Positions 25,568 to 33,556 of a stretch of 62,582 nt of DNA are shown piece after piece; the first letter of the stretch is position 1; every line of letters begins with the position of its first letter. The notes under the pieces are model-generated. The model saw only the letters and a program-made list of their open reading frames with translations, made no database searches and had not been told where the DNA came from. The stretch lies in NCBI GenBank assembly GCA_002433025.1, contig DJGZ01000080.1:112940-175521 (forward strand). The letters run 5' to 3'. The DNA is from Bacteroidales bacterium UBA5833 (GTDB taxonomy: Bacteria > Bacteroidota > Bacteroidia > Bacteroidales > Lentimicrobiaceae). A program made the position numbers and the translations under genes.

Positions 25568-26533
25568 TTACCTGTAACTGTTGCTTGCAAGATAATTGCG
25601 GACATAATCCGATACACCATCCTCCAGCGAGGTGAAAGAACCGGTGTAGCCGGCATCTTTCAGTTTATGCATGTCAGCTTCGGTAAAGTACTGATATTTA
25701 TCCCGGATATCTGCCGGGGTGTCGACAAATTCAATATCGGGTTCAAGATTCAAGGCCGAAAATGTAGCCCTGGCAAGGTCGAAGAAGGTTCTTGCCCTTC
25801 CGGTCCCAAGGTTGTAAAGTCCTGGTTGTGGTCTTTTGTTCATCATGAATTCCAGCACTGCAACGACATCCTTAACATAGATAAAGTCGCGCAATTGCCC
25901 GCCATCGGCGAAATCGGGCCGGTGTGAGCGAAACAGCCTGACTTTCCCGGTTTGTCTGATCTGATTGAATGAATGGAATATCACCGAGGCCATTCTCCCT
26001 TTATGATATTCATTCGGCCCGTAAACATTGAAGAATTTCATCCCGGCCCAGAAAGGAGGCGTTTCTGATTGCCTGAGTGCCCATTTGTCAAACTCATTTT
26101 TGGAAATTCCGTATGGATTCAGCGGTTTGAGCTGATCCACAATATCGTGGCGGTCATGGTATCCGTATTCGCCTGATCCGTAGGTGGCTGCCGAAGAAGC
26201 GTAAACAAGCGGGATATTGTAATTGCAGCAGGCTTCCCATACCTTCCGGGAATACCCTGTATTCAATTCCTCAAAAATCTGCATATTGAATTCCGTCGTA
26301 TCGGTTCTTGCGCCGATATGGAAAATAAAGCTGATTTCCTTTTCATGCAGTGGCAGCCAGTCGAAGAATTCATTACGGCTGACCCGGGCTGCAAGGGGTT
26401 TGCCATTAAGATTTCCGGCTTTGCCGGATTTTGAAAAATCATCAACAGCAACGATTTCCTTGTGTCCTGATTCCAATAATTTACTGATCAGGCAACTGCC
26501 TATAAATCCTGCGGCTCCGGTTACTACAATCAT
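25568..26533 (-). CDS. hldD: ADP-glyceromanno-heptose 6-epimerase
   Basis: A 321-residue NADP-dependent short-chain dehydrogenase that inverts C-6 of ADP-D-glycero-manno-heptose for the lipopolysaccharide inner core. The N-terminal TGAAGFIGSCLISKLLE is the nucleotide-binding loop, YASSAATYGSGEYGY supplies the catalytic Ser/Thr, and YGISKNEFDKWA the Tyr and Lys. FNVYGPNEYHKGRMASVIFH is the HldD signature that separates it from GalE-like epimerases. It stands alone, reading leftward, with its own promoter. Confidence 0.92.
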   Translation of the reverse strand: MIVVTGAAGFIGSCLISKLLESGHKEIVAVDDFSKSGKAGNLNGKPLAARVSRNEFFDWLPLHEKEISFIFHIGARTDTTEFNMQIFEELNTGYSRKVWEACCNYNIPLVYASSAATYGSGEYGYHDRHDIVDQLKPLNPYGISKNEFDKWALRQSETPPFWAGMKFFNVYGPNEYHKGRMASVIFHSFNQIRQTGKVRLFRSHRPDFADGGQLRDFIYVKDVVAVLEFMMNKRPQPGLYNLGTGRARTFFDLARATFSALNLEPDIEFVDTPADIRDKYQYFTEADMHKLKDAGYTGSFTSLEDGVSDYVRNYLASNSYR

Positions 26534-26552
26534 TTTTTCGTATTTGGTTTTG

Positions 26553-26582
26553 CAAAAATAAGCTAAGGTGGGGTGTTTTCAA
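26553..26582 (-). promoter_or_regulatory. Predicted hldD promoter
   Basis: Reverse strand TTG (26580-26582), 19 bases, exact TATTTTTG (26553-26560), about 20 bases before the hldD start codon. Confidence 0.65.
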
Positions 26583-26713
26583 AACCGGTTTGCATTCATG
26601 GTGCACCGGTCAGGAAAATCCGGCATTAAAATGCCCGGAATATCACTGCATTAAAAATCAGGATCGGAAGGATTTCCGCTTTGCCTGCTGTAAATAACTG
26701 ACAGATCAGGCAA

Positions 26714-27814
26714 CTATCTTGAAAGGCTGAGCAGTTGGAGCATCAGCCGGAATACATCGGTATTGTCCATCAACCCTTTGAAATTACCTGAACCGGGGCC
26801 AAAAGCATACAAAGGTACCGGAACTCCGCTGTGGTCATCAGTTGTAAACCGGCCGCCGGTTTGCCCGGTTTCAAAATTGCCTTCCATATTCGACAGTCCG
26901 CCGGTTTCATGGTCCGCAGTTACTATTACCAGGGTTTCTCCGTTTTTACGGGCAAACTCCAGCGCTATGCCCACAGCTTTGTCGAAATCGAGGGTTTCAT
27001 TGACAACGTAATCCAGGTCATTATCATGCCCGCCCCAATCTATCTGGGACCCTTCAATCATCATGAAAAACCCCTTTAGATTCTTACTGAGCAACTCCAG
27101 GGCTTTTTCAGTTGAAAGGCTCAACATATCACCCCTTCCTTCACTGAATTTAGGGGGATGGGCAGGATAAAGCAATGCGGCCAGTTTGCCCTGGTTGACA
27201 TTGAGCATGGCGGGTATGGTAGAGGCTACCGTGTAATTATGTTTTGCCAGGCTGTCGAGCAGATTGAGACTGTCGCGCCGGTTGGCAAATGCGTCGCGTC
27301 CGCCTCCGATAAATACATCGATGTCCGTTTTCAGATACTGTAAGGCAATATCTTCAGTCTGCTTGCGGCTTTTAACGGAAGCAACAAAAGCGGCCGGCGT
27401 TGCATGGGTAACATCACAGGTTACAACTATTCCGGTGGAAAGCCCTTTATCTTCAGCCAGTTTCAGAATGCTTTTTACAGGGATGCTGTCAGGCCCCATG
27501 CCGATCATTCCGTTATTGGTTTTGATGCCACAGGCGATGGCTGTGCCTCCGGCGCCCGAGTCGGTGATGTAATCGCTGGCCGAAAACGTCTTTACCAGAG
27601 CAATCTGGTTAAATTCAGCCATGTGTAAAGTTCCGCATGATGCCGTGTAGGCCGCATACATTTGTGCCAGCCCCATTCCGTCGCCGATCATCAGGATAAT
27701 ATTTTTCGGCAGATGTTCCCTGCCGGATTCTTTCGCGGTTTTCTGTGCTTTTAATTCCGGAACTGATGCAGTAATCTGTAATAGAATCGCTGCGAAGACA
27801 AAAATTTTTTTCAT
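26714..27814 (-). CDS. Alkaline phosphatase, secreted
   Basis: A 366-residue phosphomonoesterase. Start at 27814 gives MKKIFVFAAILLQITASVPELKAQ, a signal peptide, so it acts in the periplasm. PhoA-family motifs: IGDGMGLAQ (metal ligand), DSGAGGTAIACG with the nucleophile serine (about residue 86), DVTHATPAA, EGSQIDWGGHDND and VTADHETGG (metal ligands). It lacks long insertions and is shorter than E. coli PhoA. It precedes the MFS gene divergently; I see no evidence it belongs to the glycan locus. A reverse TAATTTTG box (27847-27854) fits its -7 element. Confidence 0.92.
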   Translation of the reverse strand: MKKIFVFAAILLQITASVPELKAQKTAKESGREHLPKNIILMIGDGMGLAQMYAAYTASCGTLHMAEFNQIALVKTFSASDYITDSGAGGTAIACGIKTNNGMIGMGPDSIPVKSILKLAEDKGLSTGIVVTCDVTHATPAAFVASVKSRKQTEDIALQYLKTDIDVFIGGGRDAFANRRDSLNLLDSLAKHNYTVASTIPAMLNVNQGKLAALLYPAHPPKFSEGRGDMLSLSTEKALELLSKNLKGFFMMIEGSQIDWGGHDNDLDYVVNETLDFDKAVGIALEFARKNGETLVIVTADHETGGLSNMEGNFETGQTGGRFTTDDHSGVPVPLYAFGPGSGNFKGLMDNTDVFRLMLQLLSLSR

Positions 27815-27933
27815 GTTGAGATTTGAATTATCATTGTAATCCGCTGCAAAATTATAATTTCCGGACTGTAGCGGCATTAATTATTTATGAAATAGTATTT
27901 TTTCAGCAAAAAATGAAAAAGTACGCCATGGCA

Positions 27934-27962
27934 TTTGTCTTTGGAAAAATTAGCTACATTTA
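27934..27962 (+). promoter_or_regulatory. Predicted MFS transporter promoter
   Basis: TTTG (27934-27937), 17 bases, TACATTTA (27955-27962), close to the consensus; leader about 85 bases. Confidence 0.5.
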
Positions 27963-28052
27963 CCCGCCCTAAAGCAGGGCTGATATCGGAAACGGTAATA
28001 ATATTTCAGATATCAACAGAAAACATTAATCCAAATTTCTAACCTAAGCTTT

Positions 28053-29708
28053 ATGAAAGAGAAAGCCGTGACTTTGTTAAATGAGTCAAAAACCGCCAGG
28101 TGGATCGCGTTGTTGTTATTGTCATTCGCAATGTTCTGTTCGTATATCTTTATGGATATACTATCACCAATAAAGGATTTACTCGAAACAACACGTGGTT
28201 GGGATTCTAATGCTTTTGGAACTTATGCCGGATCAGAGACATTTCTAAACGTATTTATTTTCTTCCTGATTTTTGCGGGTATAATCCTGGATAAGATGGG
28301 TGTTCGTTTCACTGCCCTACTGTCTGGAGTAGTCATGCTATTAGGAGCAATAATTAACTGGTATGCAGTTACGGAGAACTTTATGGGTTCCGGACTTGAG
28401 AGTTGGTTCAATAATAATTTAAATTATATCCCGGGTTTTTCAGAACTAGGAGTATCCCCTTTCTATGAAGGGATGCCTGCTTCTGCCAAATTTGCTGCGA
28501 TCGGATTTATGGTATTTGGTTGTGGAGTTGAAATGGCAGGTATTACAGTTTCGCGAGGTATTGTCAAGTGGTTCAGAGGTAAGGAAATGGCGTTGGCGAT
28601 GGGATCAGAAATGGCACTTGCAAGGTTAGGCGTTGCAACTTGTATGATATTTTCTCCTGTATTCGCCAAAATGTTTGGGAGGGTTGATGTGTCAAGATCT
28701 GTAGCTTTCGGAGTTATCTTACTGATGATTGCTCTGATAATGTTTATTGTCTACTTTTTTATGGATAAAAAACTTGATGAACAGACAGGGGCAGAAGAAG
28801 AGAAGGATGATCCATTCAGGGTTGCAGACATTGGTAAGATCCTTTCCAGTAGTGGTTTCTGGCTAGTAGCTTTACTTTGTGTTTTGTATTACTCAGCAAT
28901 ATTCCCTTTCCAGAAATATGCTGTTAACATGCTGCAATGCAATCTGACATTTACTGAAATCCCGAAAGGCTCATTCTGGGCATCAAATACTGTTGCAGTT
29001 GTTCAGTATGTTGTAATGCTAATCGTCGCCTTGACTTCTTTCATGAGTAATTTCCAAAAGAAATCCTCACAGAAGATATTATTAGCAGTAGCTGTTATCT
29101 TTCTGATTGTTTTTTGCTTTATGTCTTATAAGCGTCAGTCTGCTGAATCGATATTTGCAGTGTTCCCGCTGCTCGCGGTTGGAATTACACCGATTCTGGG
29201 AAAATATGTTGACAATAAGGGAAAAGCAGCATCAATGCTAATGCTTGGTTCAATTCTTCTCATAGTGTGTCACTTGACCTTTGCATTCCTTTTGCCGTTA
29301 TTAAAAGGAAACGATTTAGGAGGATTTATCCTTGCTTTTGTTACTATCTTGATTCTTGGCTCTTCCTTCTCATTAGTACCCGCTTCATTGTGGCCAAGTG
29401 TACCGAAACTTGTTGATTCAAAAGTAATCGGTTCTGCTTATGCACTGATTTTCTGGATCCAGAACATTGGATTGTGGCTTTTCCCAATGCTTATAGGGAA
29501 AATTCTAAAGTCATCAAATCCTGATATTACAAAGGCTCTGGAAGAAGGGACCATTGACCCGCAGGTTGCAGCGACTTCATATGATTACACTAATCCGTTA
29601 TTAATGCTTGCTTTACTGGGAGTTGCAGCTCTAATACTGGGATTTGTGCTCAAATATGTCGACAAGAAAAATTCATATGGTCTTGAATTGCCCAACAAAT
29701 TGGCATAG
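28053..29708 (+). CDS. Major facilitator superfamily transporter
   Basis: A 551-residue inner-membrane transporter with about twelve helices. The first helix region carries WIALLLLSFAMFCSYIFMD; the loop between helices 2 and 3 has the MFS motif A-like LDKMGVRFTALLSG. A long extra loop (about residues 105-150) lies in the N-terminal half. The substrate cannot be read; because it stands beside the GH13/LacI/Sus genes, uptake of malto-oligosaccharide or maltose breakdown products into the cytoplasm is a reasonable inference. The gene appears richer in A/T at third codon positions than neighbours, possibly reflecting separate history. It ends in a good terminator. Confidence 0.82.
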   Translation: MKEKAVTLLNESKTARWIALLLLSFAMFCSYIFMDILSPIKDLLETTRGWDSNAFGTYAGSETFLNVFIFFLIFAGIILDKMGVRFTALLSGVVMLLGAIINWYAVTENFMGSGLESWFNNNLNYIPGFSELGVSPFYEGMPASAKFAAIGFMVFGCGVEMAGITVSRGIVKWFRGKEMALAMGSEMALARLGVATCMIFSPVFAKMFGRVDVSRSVAFGVILLMIALIMFIVYFFMDKKLDEQTGAEEEKDDPFRVADIGKILSSSGFWLVALLCVLYYSAIFPFQKYAVNMLQCNLTFTEIPKGSFWASNTVAVVQYVVMLIVALTSFMSNFQKKSSQKILLAVAVIFLIVFCFMSYKRQSAESIFAVFPLLAVGITPILGKYVDNKGKAASMLMLGSILLIVCHLTFAFLLPLLKGNDLGGFILAFVTILILGSSFSLVPASLWPSVPKLVDSKVIGSAYALIFWIQNIGLWLFPMLIGKILKSSNPDITKALEEGTIDPQVAATSYDYTNPLLMLALLGVAALILGFVLKYVDKKNSYGLELPNKLA

Positions 29709-29729
29709 TTCATTTCTTTTTCTAATATT

Positions 29730-29759
29730 AGCGGTATCATCAGATGCCGCTTTTTTTTT
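29730..29759 (+). terminator. MFS gene terminator
   Basis: Nine-pair stem AGCGGTATC/GATGCCGCT (one G-T pair) with a four-base loop, followed by nine T. Confidence 0.85.
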
Positions 29760-30109
29760 GCCATGAAGCACAAAAAAAACCTGCCGGGATGTGCAGGTTT
29801 CTTAACGACATGAAAGGAGGGAGTGATAATTAAACACTGGGGCCGGGAAGCCCGGTGTTCATACTAAAGTATGTCTTTAGTCTTGTGCAAAGATGCAACA
29901 ATAAGAAGGCCTTTTATGGGGAAATGTACAAGCGCATGGATTTATTTATCAAGCGTAGTTGTTTTTCGAATATTCGTATTAACGGGCAGGCACATTCGTG
30001 TCTTCTCACGCCTTTTTGCCTGAGCCCGAATGCCGGAGGCCAGAACAGTACAGGGAAATTATGCACCAATGCATTGATGGCTGATTCAGCCTTTTACAGG
30101 ATCGGCGCG
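29760..30109. other. Non-coding gap with two further hairpins
   Basis: First hairpin 29777-29800: AAACCTGC/GCAGGTTT, followed on the reverse strand by eight T, a good leftward terminator lying about 310 bases beyond the GH13 stop. Second hairpin 29833-29862: stem around AACACTGGGG and CCCGGTGTT. The remaining 250 bases hold no convincing gene, so the GH13 transcript would carry a long 3' untranslated region. Confidence 0.55.
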
Positions 30110-31963
30110 TCACTTTCTTCTTTTAAGCACCCTTGCCGACAAGCTTCCTACGGTCACCTCAGCACCGGAAAATTTCTCCCCGGTCAGCAGGTCATCGTAA
30201 GTGCCGTTTTCAGGAAGCCGGAACATGTAAGGCGGATTGCCCAGATTAAAAACAACGGAAATCAAATCACCGTTGTTGTTCCGGCGGTTGTAGGCCAGTA
30301 TTTTATCATCCGCAACGGTGAAGTCCAACGAACCGGAAACAAGCACCGGATTCTCTTTTCTGATGTGGATCAGTTTTTTGTAGAATTCCAGATGTTCCCG
30401 GTTAAAACCGACCTGATCATAGGTTTTCTTCCCCGGTTTGATATTCGTCCGGGTTTCGTCATCAAACTTCAACTCTTCCCACCACAGCGGCTTGCGTTCG
30501 TCAGGATCGTCGCCGCCCCACATGCCAAACTCATCGCCGTTCCATATGTGAGGCGAACCGATTGAAGTAAACTGATGTACCAGATAAAGCCTGACCCTGT
30601 TGTAAGTGTCCGCATCCGGTCTTCCGCTGATATATGCAGTATCTTCGTGAGGAGAAGCCTGATACTTGTATTTTCCCTTATTCGCGAAACACGACAGCAG
30701 CCTTGGGCTGTCATGGGTTGCATTTACATTCATCATTCCATACCGGAAAGGCTCTTCCAGCCTGCCCCATTCATAAAGCAGCTGATCAGCAAACTGACGC
30801 GCATCATATTCCGGCGCTGCTTCTGCAAAAAATCCCCTGGCCGGGCGGTAAGCCTGGTAAAACATTACGGCATCAAATACTGAATCATTGGTATAAGGAG
30901 CCGGATCCATCAGGTCGTCGGGCCAGGTTTGCCACCAGATTTCGCCCACCAGGTAAGCTTCCGGATTGACCGACTTTACCACCTGACGGTATTCGCGCCA
31001 GAATCCCATGGGTATCTGTTCGGCCACATCGAGCCTGAACCCGTCAATACCTTTGCTTACATCCCCGTCAGGTGCCAGCCAGCGGCGGGTAACATCAAAA
31101 ACGTGTTTTTTAGCACCTTCGTTCAGGTTTCCTTCATAGGGAAAACCGTGCTTTCTCTCGCCGGTTACGCCGGTTTTTTTGAATTCGGGCAGGCTCATGA
31201 TGTTCAGCCAGCCTTTATAGGCAAATTCATTTCCGGCGGTGGCCGGATCGTCCCATGCGGTGACTTCATACCAGTCCTTATAGGCGGATTGTTCCTGGTT
31301 CTTTATCAGGTCCTGCCATGCCCAGAACAATACCCCGGTATGGTTCCACGAAAAGTCAACAATTACCCTGATGCCCCGCTTATGCAATTCTTCGACCAGG
31401 CTGAGGAACAATTTATCTGCCGAGGTCCATTTCCATGTTGCGGGGTCGGCCGGGTCTTCGGTTGCCATAATGGCGAGATCGCCTCCGGGATCGGGCCCGA
31501 AATTGATATCAATGTGATGATAATTCCTGGCATCATACTTATGCAGTGAAGGTGCATCATTAATGGGATTCAGGTAAATCGCGGTAATGCCCAGTTCCGA
31601 GAGATAATCCAGCTTGTTGAGTATCCCCTGCAGGTCCCCGCCGTAGCGCCGGTGTTGCATGGTTTCGCGCAGGCCCAACCCGGTTTTTACCGCCCAGGGC
31701 TCCTGGGTATACCAATCGGAAGTCCATGGCGTAACTGTCCAGTCGTCAGGAACAGGAAATGATGCCGTAGGTGTGGTGATCGATGCAATGGTGGGGTCAT
31801 TGGAAGGATCACCATTATTGAACCTTTCCACAAAAATCTGGTACCAGATTACCTCTTTCGACCATCCGGGAGGAGATTCAATGTCTGTAGTTTTTGTTTT
31901 ACCATTACAGGAAGCCATCATCAGTATGGATGCAAAAAACAGGATGTGTTTAATTTGTTTCAT
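30110..31963 (-). CDS. GH13 alpha-amylase family lipoprotein, SusG/neopullulanase-like
   Basis: A 617-residue secreted alpha-glucanase. The start at 31963 (MKQIKHILFFASILMMASC) gives a lipoprotein signal, so it sits in the envelope, probably on the surface as for SusG. The GH13 regions are in order: VIWYQIFVERFNNGD at the N-terminus, LGITAIYLNPINDAPSLHKYDARNY split over residues 125-150, RVIVDFSWNHTG, GFRLDVAEQIP (nucleophile Asp), YLVGEIWWQTW (acid/base Glu) and NATHDSPRLLS (third Asp). It should cut alpha-1,4 bonds in starch or pullulan. It follows the LacI regulator gene by 63 bases in the same direction, so both are probably on one transcript. Confidence 0.9.
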   Translation of the reverse strand: MKQIKHILFFASILMMASCNGKTKTTDIESPPGWSKEVIWYQIFVERFNNGDPSNDPTIASITTPTASFPVPDDWTVTPWTSDWYTQEPWAVKTGLGLRETMQHRRYGGDLQGILNKLDYLSELGITAIYLNPINDAPSLHKYDARNYHHIDINFGPDPGGDLAIMATEDPADPATWKWTSADKLFLSLVEELHKRGIRVIVDFSWNHTGVLFWAWQDLIKNQEQSAYKDWYEVTAWDDPATAGNEFAYKGWLNIMSLPEFKKTGVTGERKHGFPYEGNLNEGAKKHVFDVTRRWLAPDGDVSKGIDGFRLDVAEQIPMGFWREYRQVVKSVNPEAYLVGEIWWQTWPDDLMDPAPYTNDSVFDAVMFYQAYRPARGFFAEAAPEYDARQFADQLLYEWGRLEEPFRYGMMNVNATHDSPRLLSCFANKGKYKYQASPHEDTAYISGRPDADTYNRVRLYLVHQFTSIGSPHIWNGDEFGMWGGDDPDERKPLWWEELKFDDETRTNIKPGKKTYDQVGFNREHLEFYKKLIHIRKENPVLVSGSLDFTVADDKILAYNRRNNNGDLISVVFNLGNPPYMFRLPENGTYDDLLTGEKFSGAEVTVGSLSARVLKRRK

Positions 31964-32026
31964 GATATTGTTGTCTCTTGATCGGTTGGTCATTAAGTTG
32001 GTAAGGACTTGAAACCGGGCCCGGAA

Positions 32027-33037
32027 TCAGGTTGATGCACGCTTCTCAAGCGATACCGGTATTACCCTTGTCTGAAAATCAATAAAGGTTGAAGGGTTTT
32101 CAATTCTTTTAATCAATATTTCAACCGCCTGCCGTCCCATTTCAAAACCGCTTTGTTCAACAGTTGTAAGCGGCGGGTATGCGATGCTGGCGATGGGGTC
32201 ATTGCCGAATCCGGTTACTCCGATGTCTTCGGGAATCCGGCTGCCGTTTTCCTGCAAAATCTGCATGGCAGCAATGGCAGTGAAATCGTTTACCGCAAAA
32301 ATGCCGTCTATTTTTGGGGCGATCCGTAAGATATCTTCCTTGAGCTGATATACTTCATGGCGGGTGTCACATTGGATAATCAGATCCGGATCCGGTTCAA
32401 TTCCGTAATTCTGAAGGGCCTTAATATATCCTTCCTGTCTTAACCTGCCGACATGCAGGTGTTGCGGAGAGGCCAGATGCAGGATTCGTTTTCTCCCGGT
32501 TTCCAGAAGGTGGCTGGTAGCAATCAATGCGCCTTCAAAATCGGCTGTAACCACACGATCGGTTTCAACATCTTCGCTCACCCTGTCGAGAAACACAAGG
32601 GGGATCCCGCTGTCGATCAGATCCTTGAAATGACCGTGATCATGGGTAGTCTTACTGATAGAGATCAGGATTCCGTCGACCCGGTTATCCAGTAAAACCT
32701 GTGTGTTGATGACTTCCCGGTTGTAATCTTCGTTTGATTGACAGATAATCAGCCGGTACCCTTTTGCATAGGCAAGTTCTTCAATTCCACTGATCACGGA
32801 GGAAAAGAAATGATGCGTTATTTCAGGGATGATCAGTCCCAGGGTATTGGAGCGCTGTCGTTTCAGGCTTAAAGCCAATGCATTGGGCCTGTAATTAACC
32901 TGTTCTGCATATTCTTTTACAACACGCTTTGTTTCCGTACTGATGTCGGGGTGGTCTTTAAGTGCACGCGAAACCGTGGAAGGGGAAATTCCCAGGGCGC
33001 GGGCAATATCATTGATAGAGATCAGGTTTGATTTCAT
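32027..33037 (-). CDS. LacI family transcriptional regulator
   Basis: A 336-residue repressor: N-terminal helix-turn-helix (SINDIARALGISPSTVSRAL split across residues 7-26, hinge helix YRPNALALSLKRQRSNTLGLI) and a periplasmic-binding-protein-like sensor domain (LDNRVDGILISISK, FAVNDFTAIAAMQIL, TTVEQSGFEMGRQAVEIL). It binds a sugar effector and a palindromic operator. It lies between the divergent susC gene and the GH13 gene it precedes, and two LacI-type operator cores sit 155 bases upstream of its start, so it probably controls its own operon and the sus genes, in place of the SusR or hybrid two-component regulators common in other loci. Confidence 0.92.
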   Translation of the reverse strand: MKSNLISINDIARALGISPSTVSRALKDHPDISTETKRVVKEYAEQVNYRPNALALSLKRQRSNTLGLIIPEITHHFFSSVISGIEELAYAKGYRLIICQSNEDYNREVINTQVLLDNRVDGILISISKTTHDHGHFKDLIDSGIPLVFLDRVSEDVETDRVVTADFEGALIATSHLLETGRKRILHLASPQHLHVGRLRQEGYIKALQNYGIEPDPDLIIQCDTRHEVYQLKEDILRIAPKIDGIFAVNDFTAIAAMQILQENGSRIPEDIGVTGFGNDPIASIAYPPLTTVEQSGFEMGRQAVEILIKRIENPSTFIDFQTRVIPVSLEKRAST

Positions 33038-33191
33038 CGAAATCTTTTTAAGGTAGCGCAGTTTTTATTGCATAAAGATAAGATGTTGGAGAATGCCAAT
33101 GCCTGTTTACGGATGATTTTTGATAAAAATTCACATTCTTCCGTCCCCCGGAGCTGAATCCTTTGAAAAATTTTCCCTTTAGATGTCATTT

Positions 33192-33215
33192 GCAATCGTT
33201 TCCGCAAACGATTGC
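33192..33215. promoter_or_regulatory. Double LacI-type operator in the lacI-susC gap
   Basis: A perfect ten-base inverted repeat: GCAATCGTTT (33192-33201), four bases (CCGC), AAACGATTGC (33206-33215). Each arm contains a complete AAnCGnTT core, the usual centre of LacI/GalR operators, with CG centres 12 bases apart. It is the only such site I found in this gap. A TATTTTTG box (33241-33248) lies just to the right. Confidence 0.75.
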
Positions 33216-33240
33216 GGTAATTTTTTTGTTTCATTTCATG

Positions 33241-33556
33241 TATTTTTGTTAATAAACCTTAAATATTGAATTAATTTTTTTCTTAACATTGTAGCTGGAA
33301 TACGGCCATTTTTAAGCAGATAGGCAAGTTTCAGGACTTTTTCTTTAAAAGGTGTTTTTTATTTTAATTTCCGGCACTTTCAAAGTGCCTTTCCGGATGA
33401 TAAGAATATGAAAAATGTCCTGCGTCTCTGAGTTTTATTTTCTGCATTGAAAAATGGTCGTTTTCGCCTATATTTGACTGAGTAGTTTTTTACATATCGT
33501 TTGTCATTTTTTAAGTTTGAGTTAACATAATTAAACCACCAACCAAAATCAGAATT
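33241..33556 (+). promoter_or_regulatory. susC upstream region with strong promoter
   Basis: Rest of the 519-base lacI-susC gap. An exact promoter is seen: TTG (33447-33449), 19 bases, TATATTTG (33469-33476), with transcription start near 33483 and a leader of about 75 bases. A second box, TATTTTTG (33241-33248), is close to the LacI operator but lacks a well-spaced TTG. The region is T-rich and has no gene. Confidence 0.65.

Noticed and set aside
26714..27814. Alkaline phosphatase as part of the starch locus
   Set aside because: It is divergent from the MFS gene with its own -7 box and has no glycan-related motif; proximity alone is not enough.
29855..30565. 236-codon forward frame overlapping the GH13 gene end
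   Set aside because: Most of it is antisense to conserved GH13 residues; the first part is low in coding character and lacks a start signal.
30929..31549. 206-codon forward frame inside the GH13 gene
   Set aside because: Fully antisense to the catalytic domain; composition typical of a shadow frame.
33034..33234. 66-codon reverse frame in the lacI-susC gap
   Set aside because: Covers the operator, is rich in Lys/Arg without domain pattern, and overlaps the LacI start.
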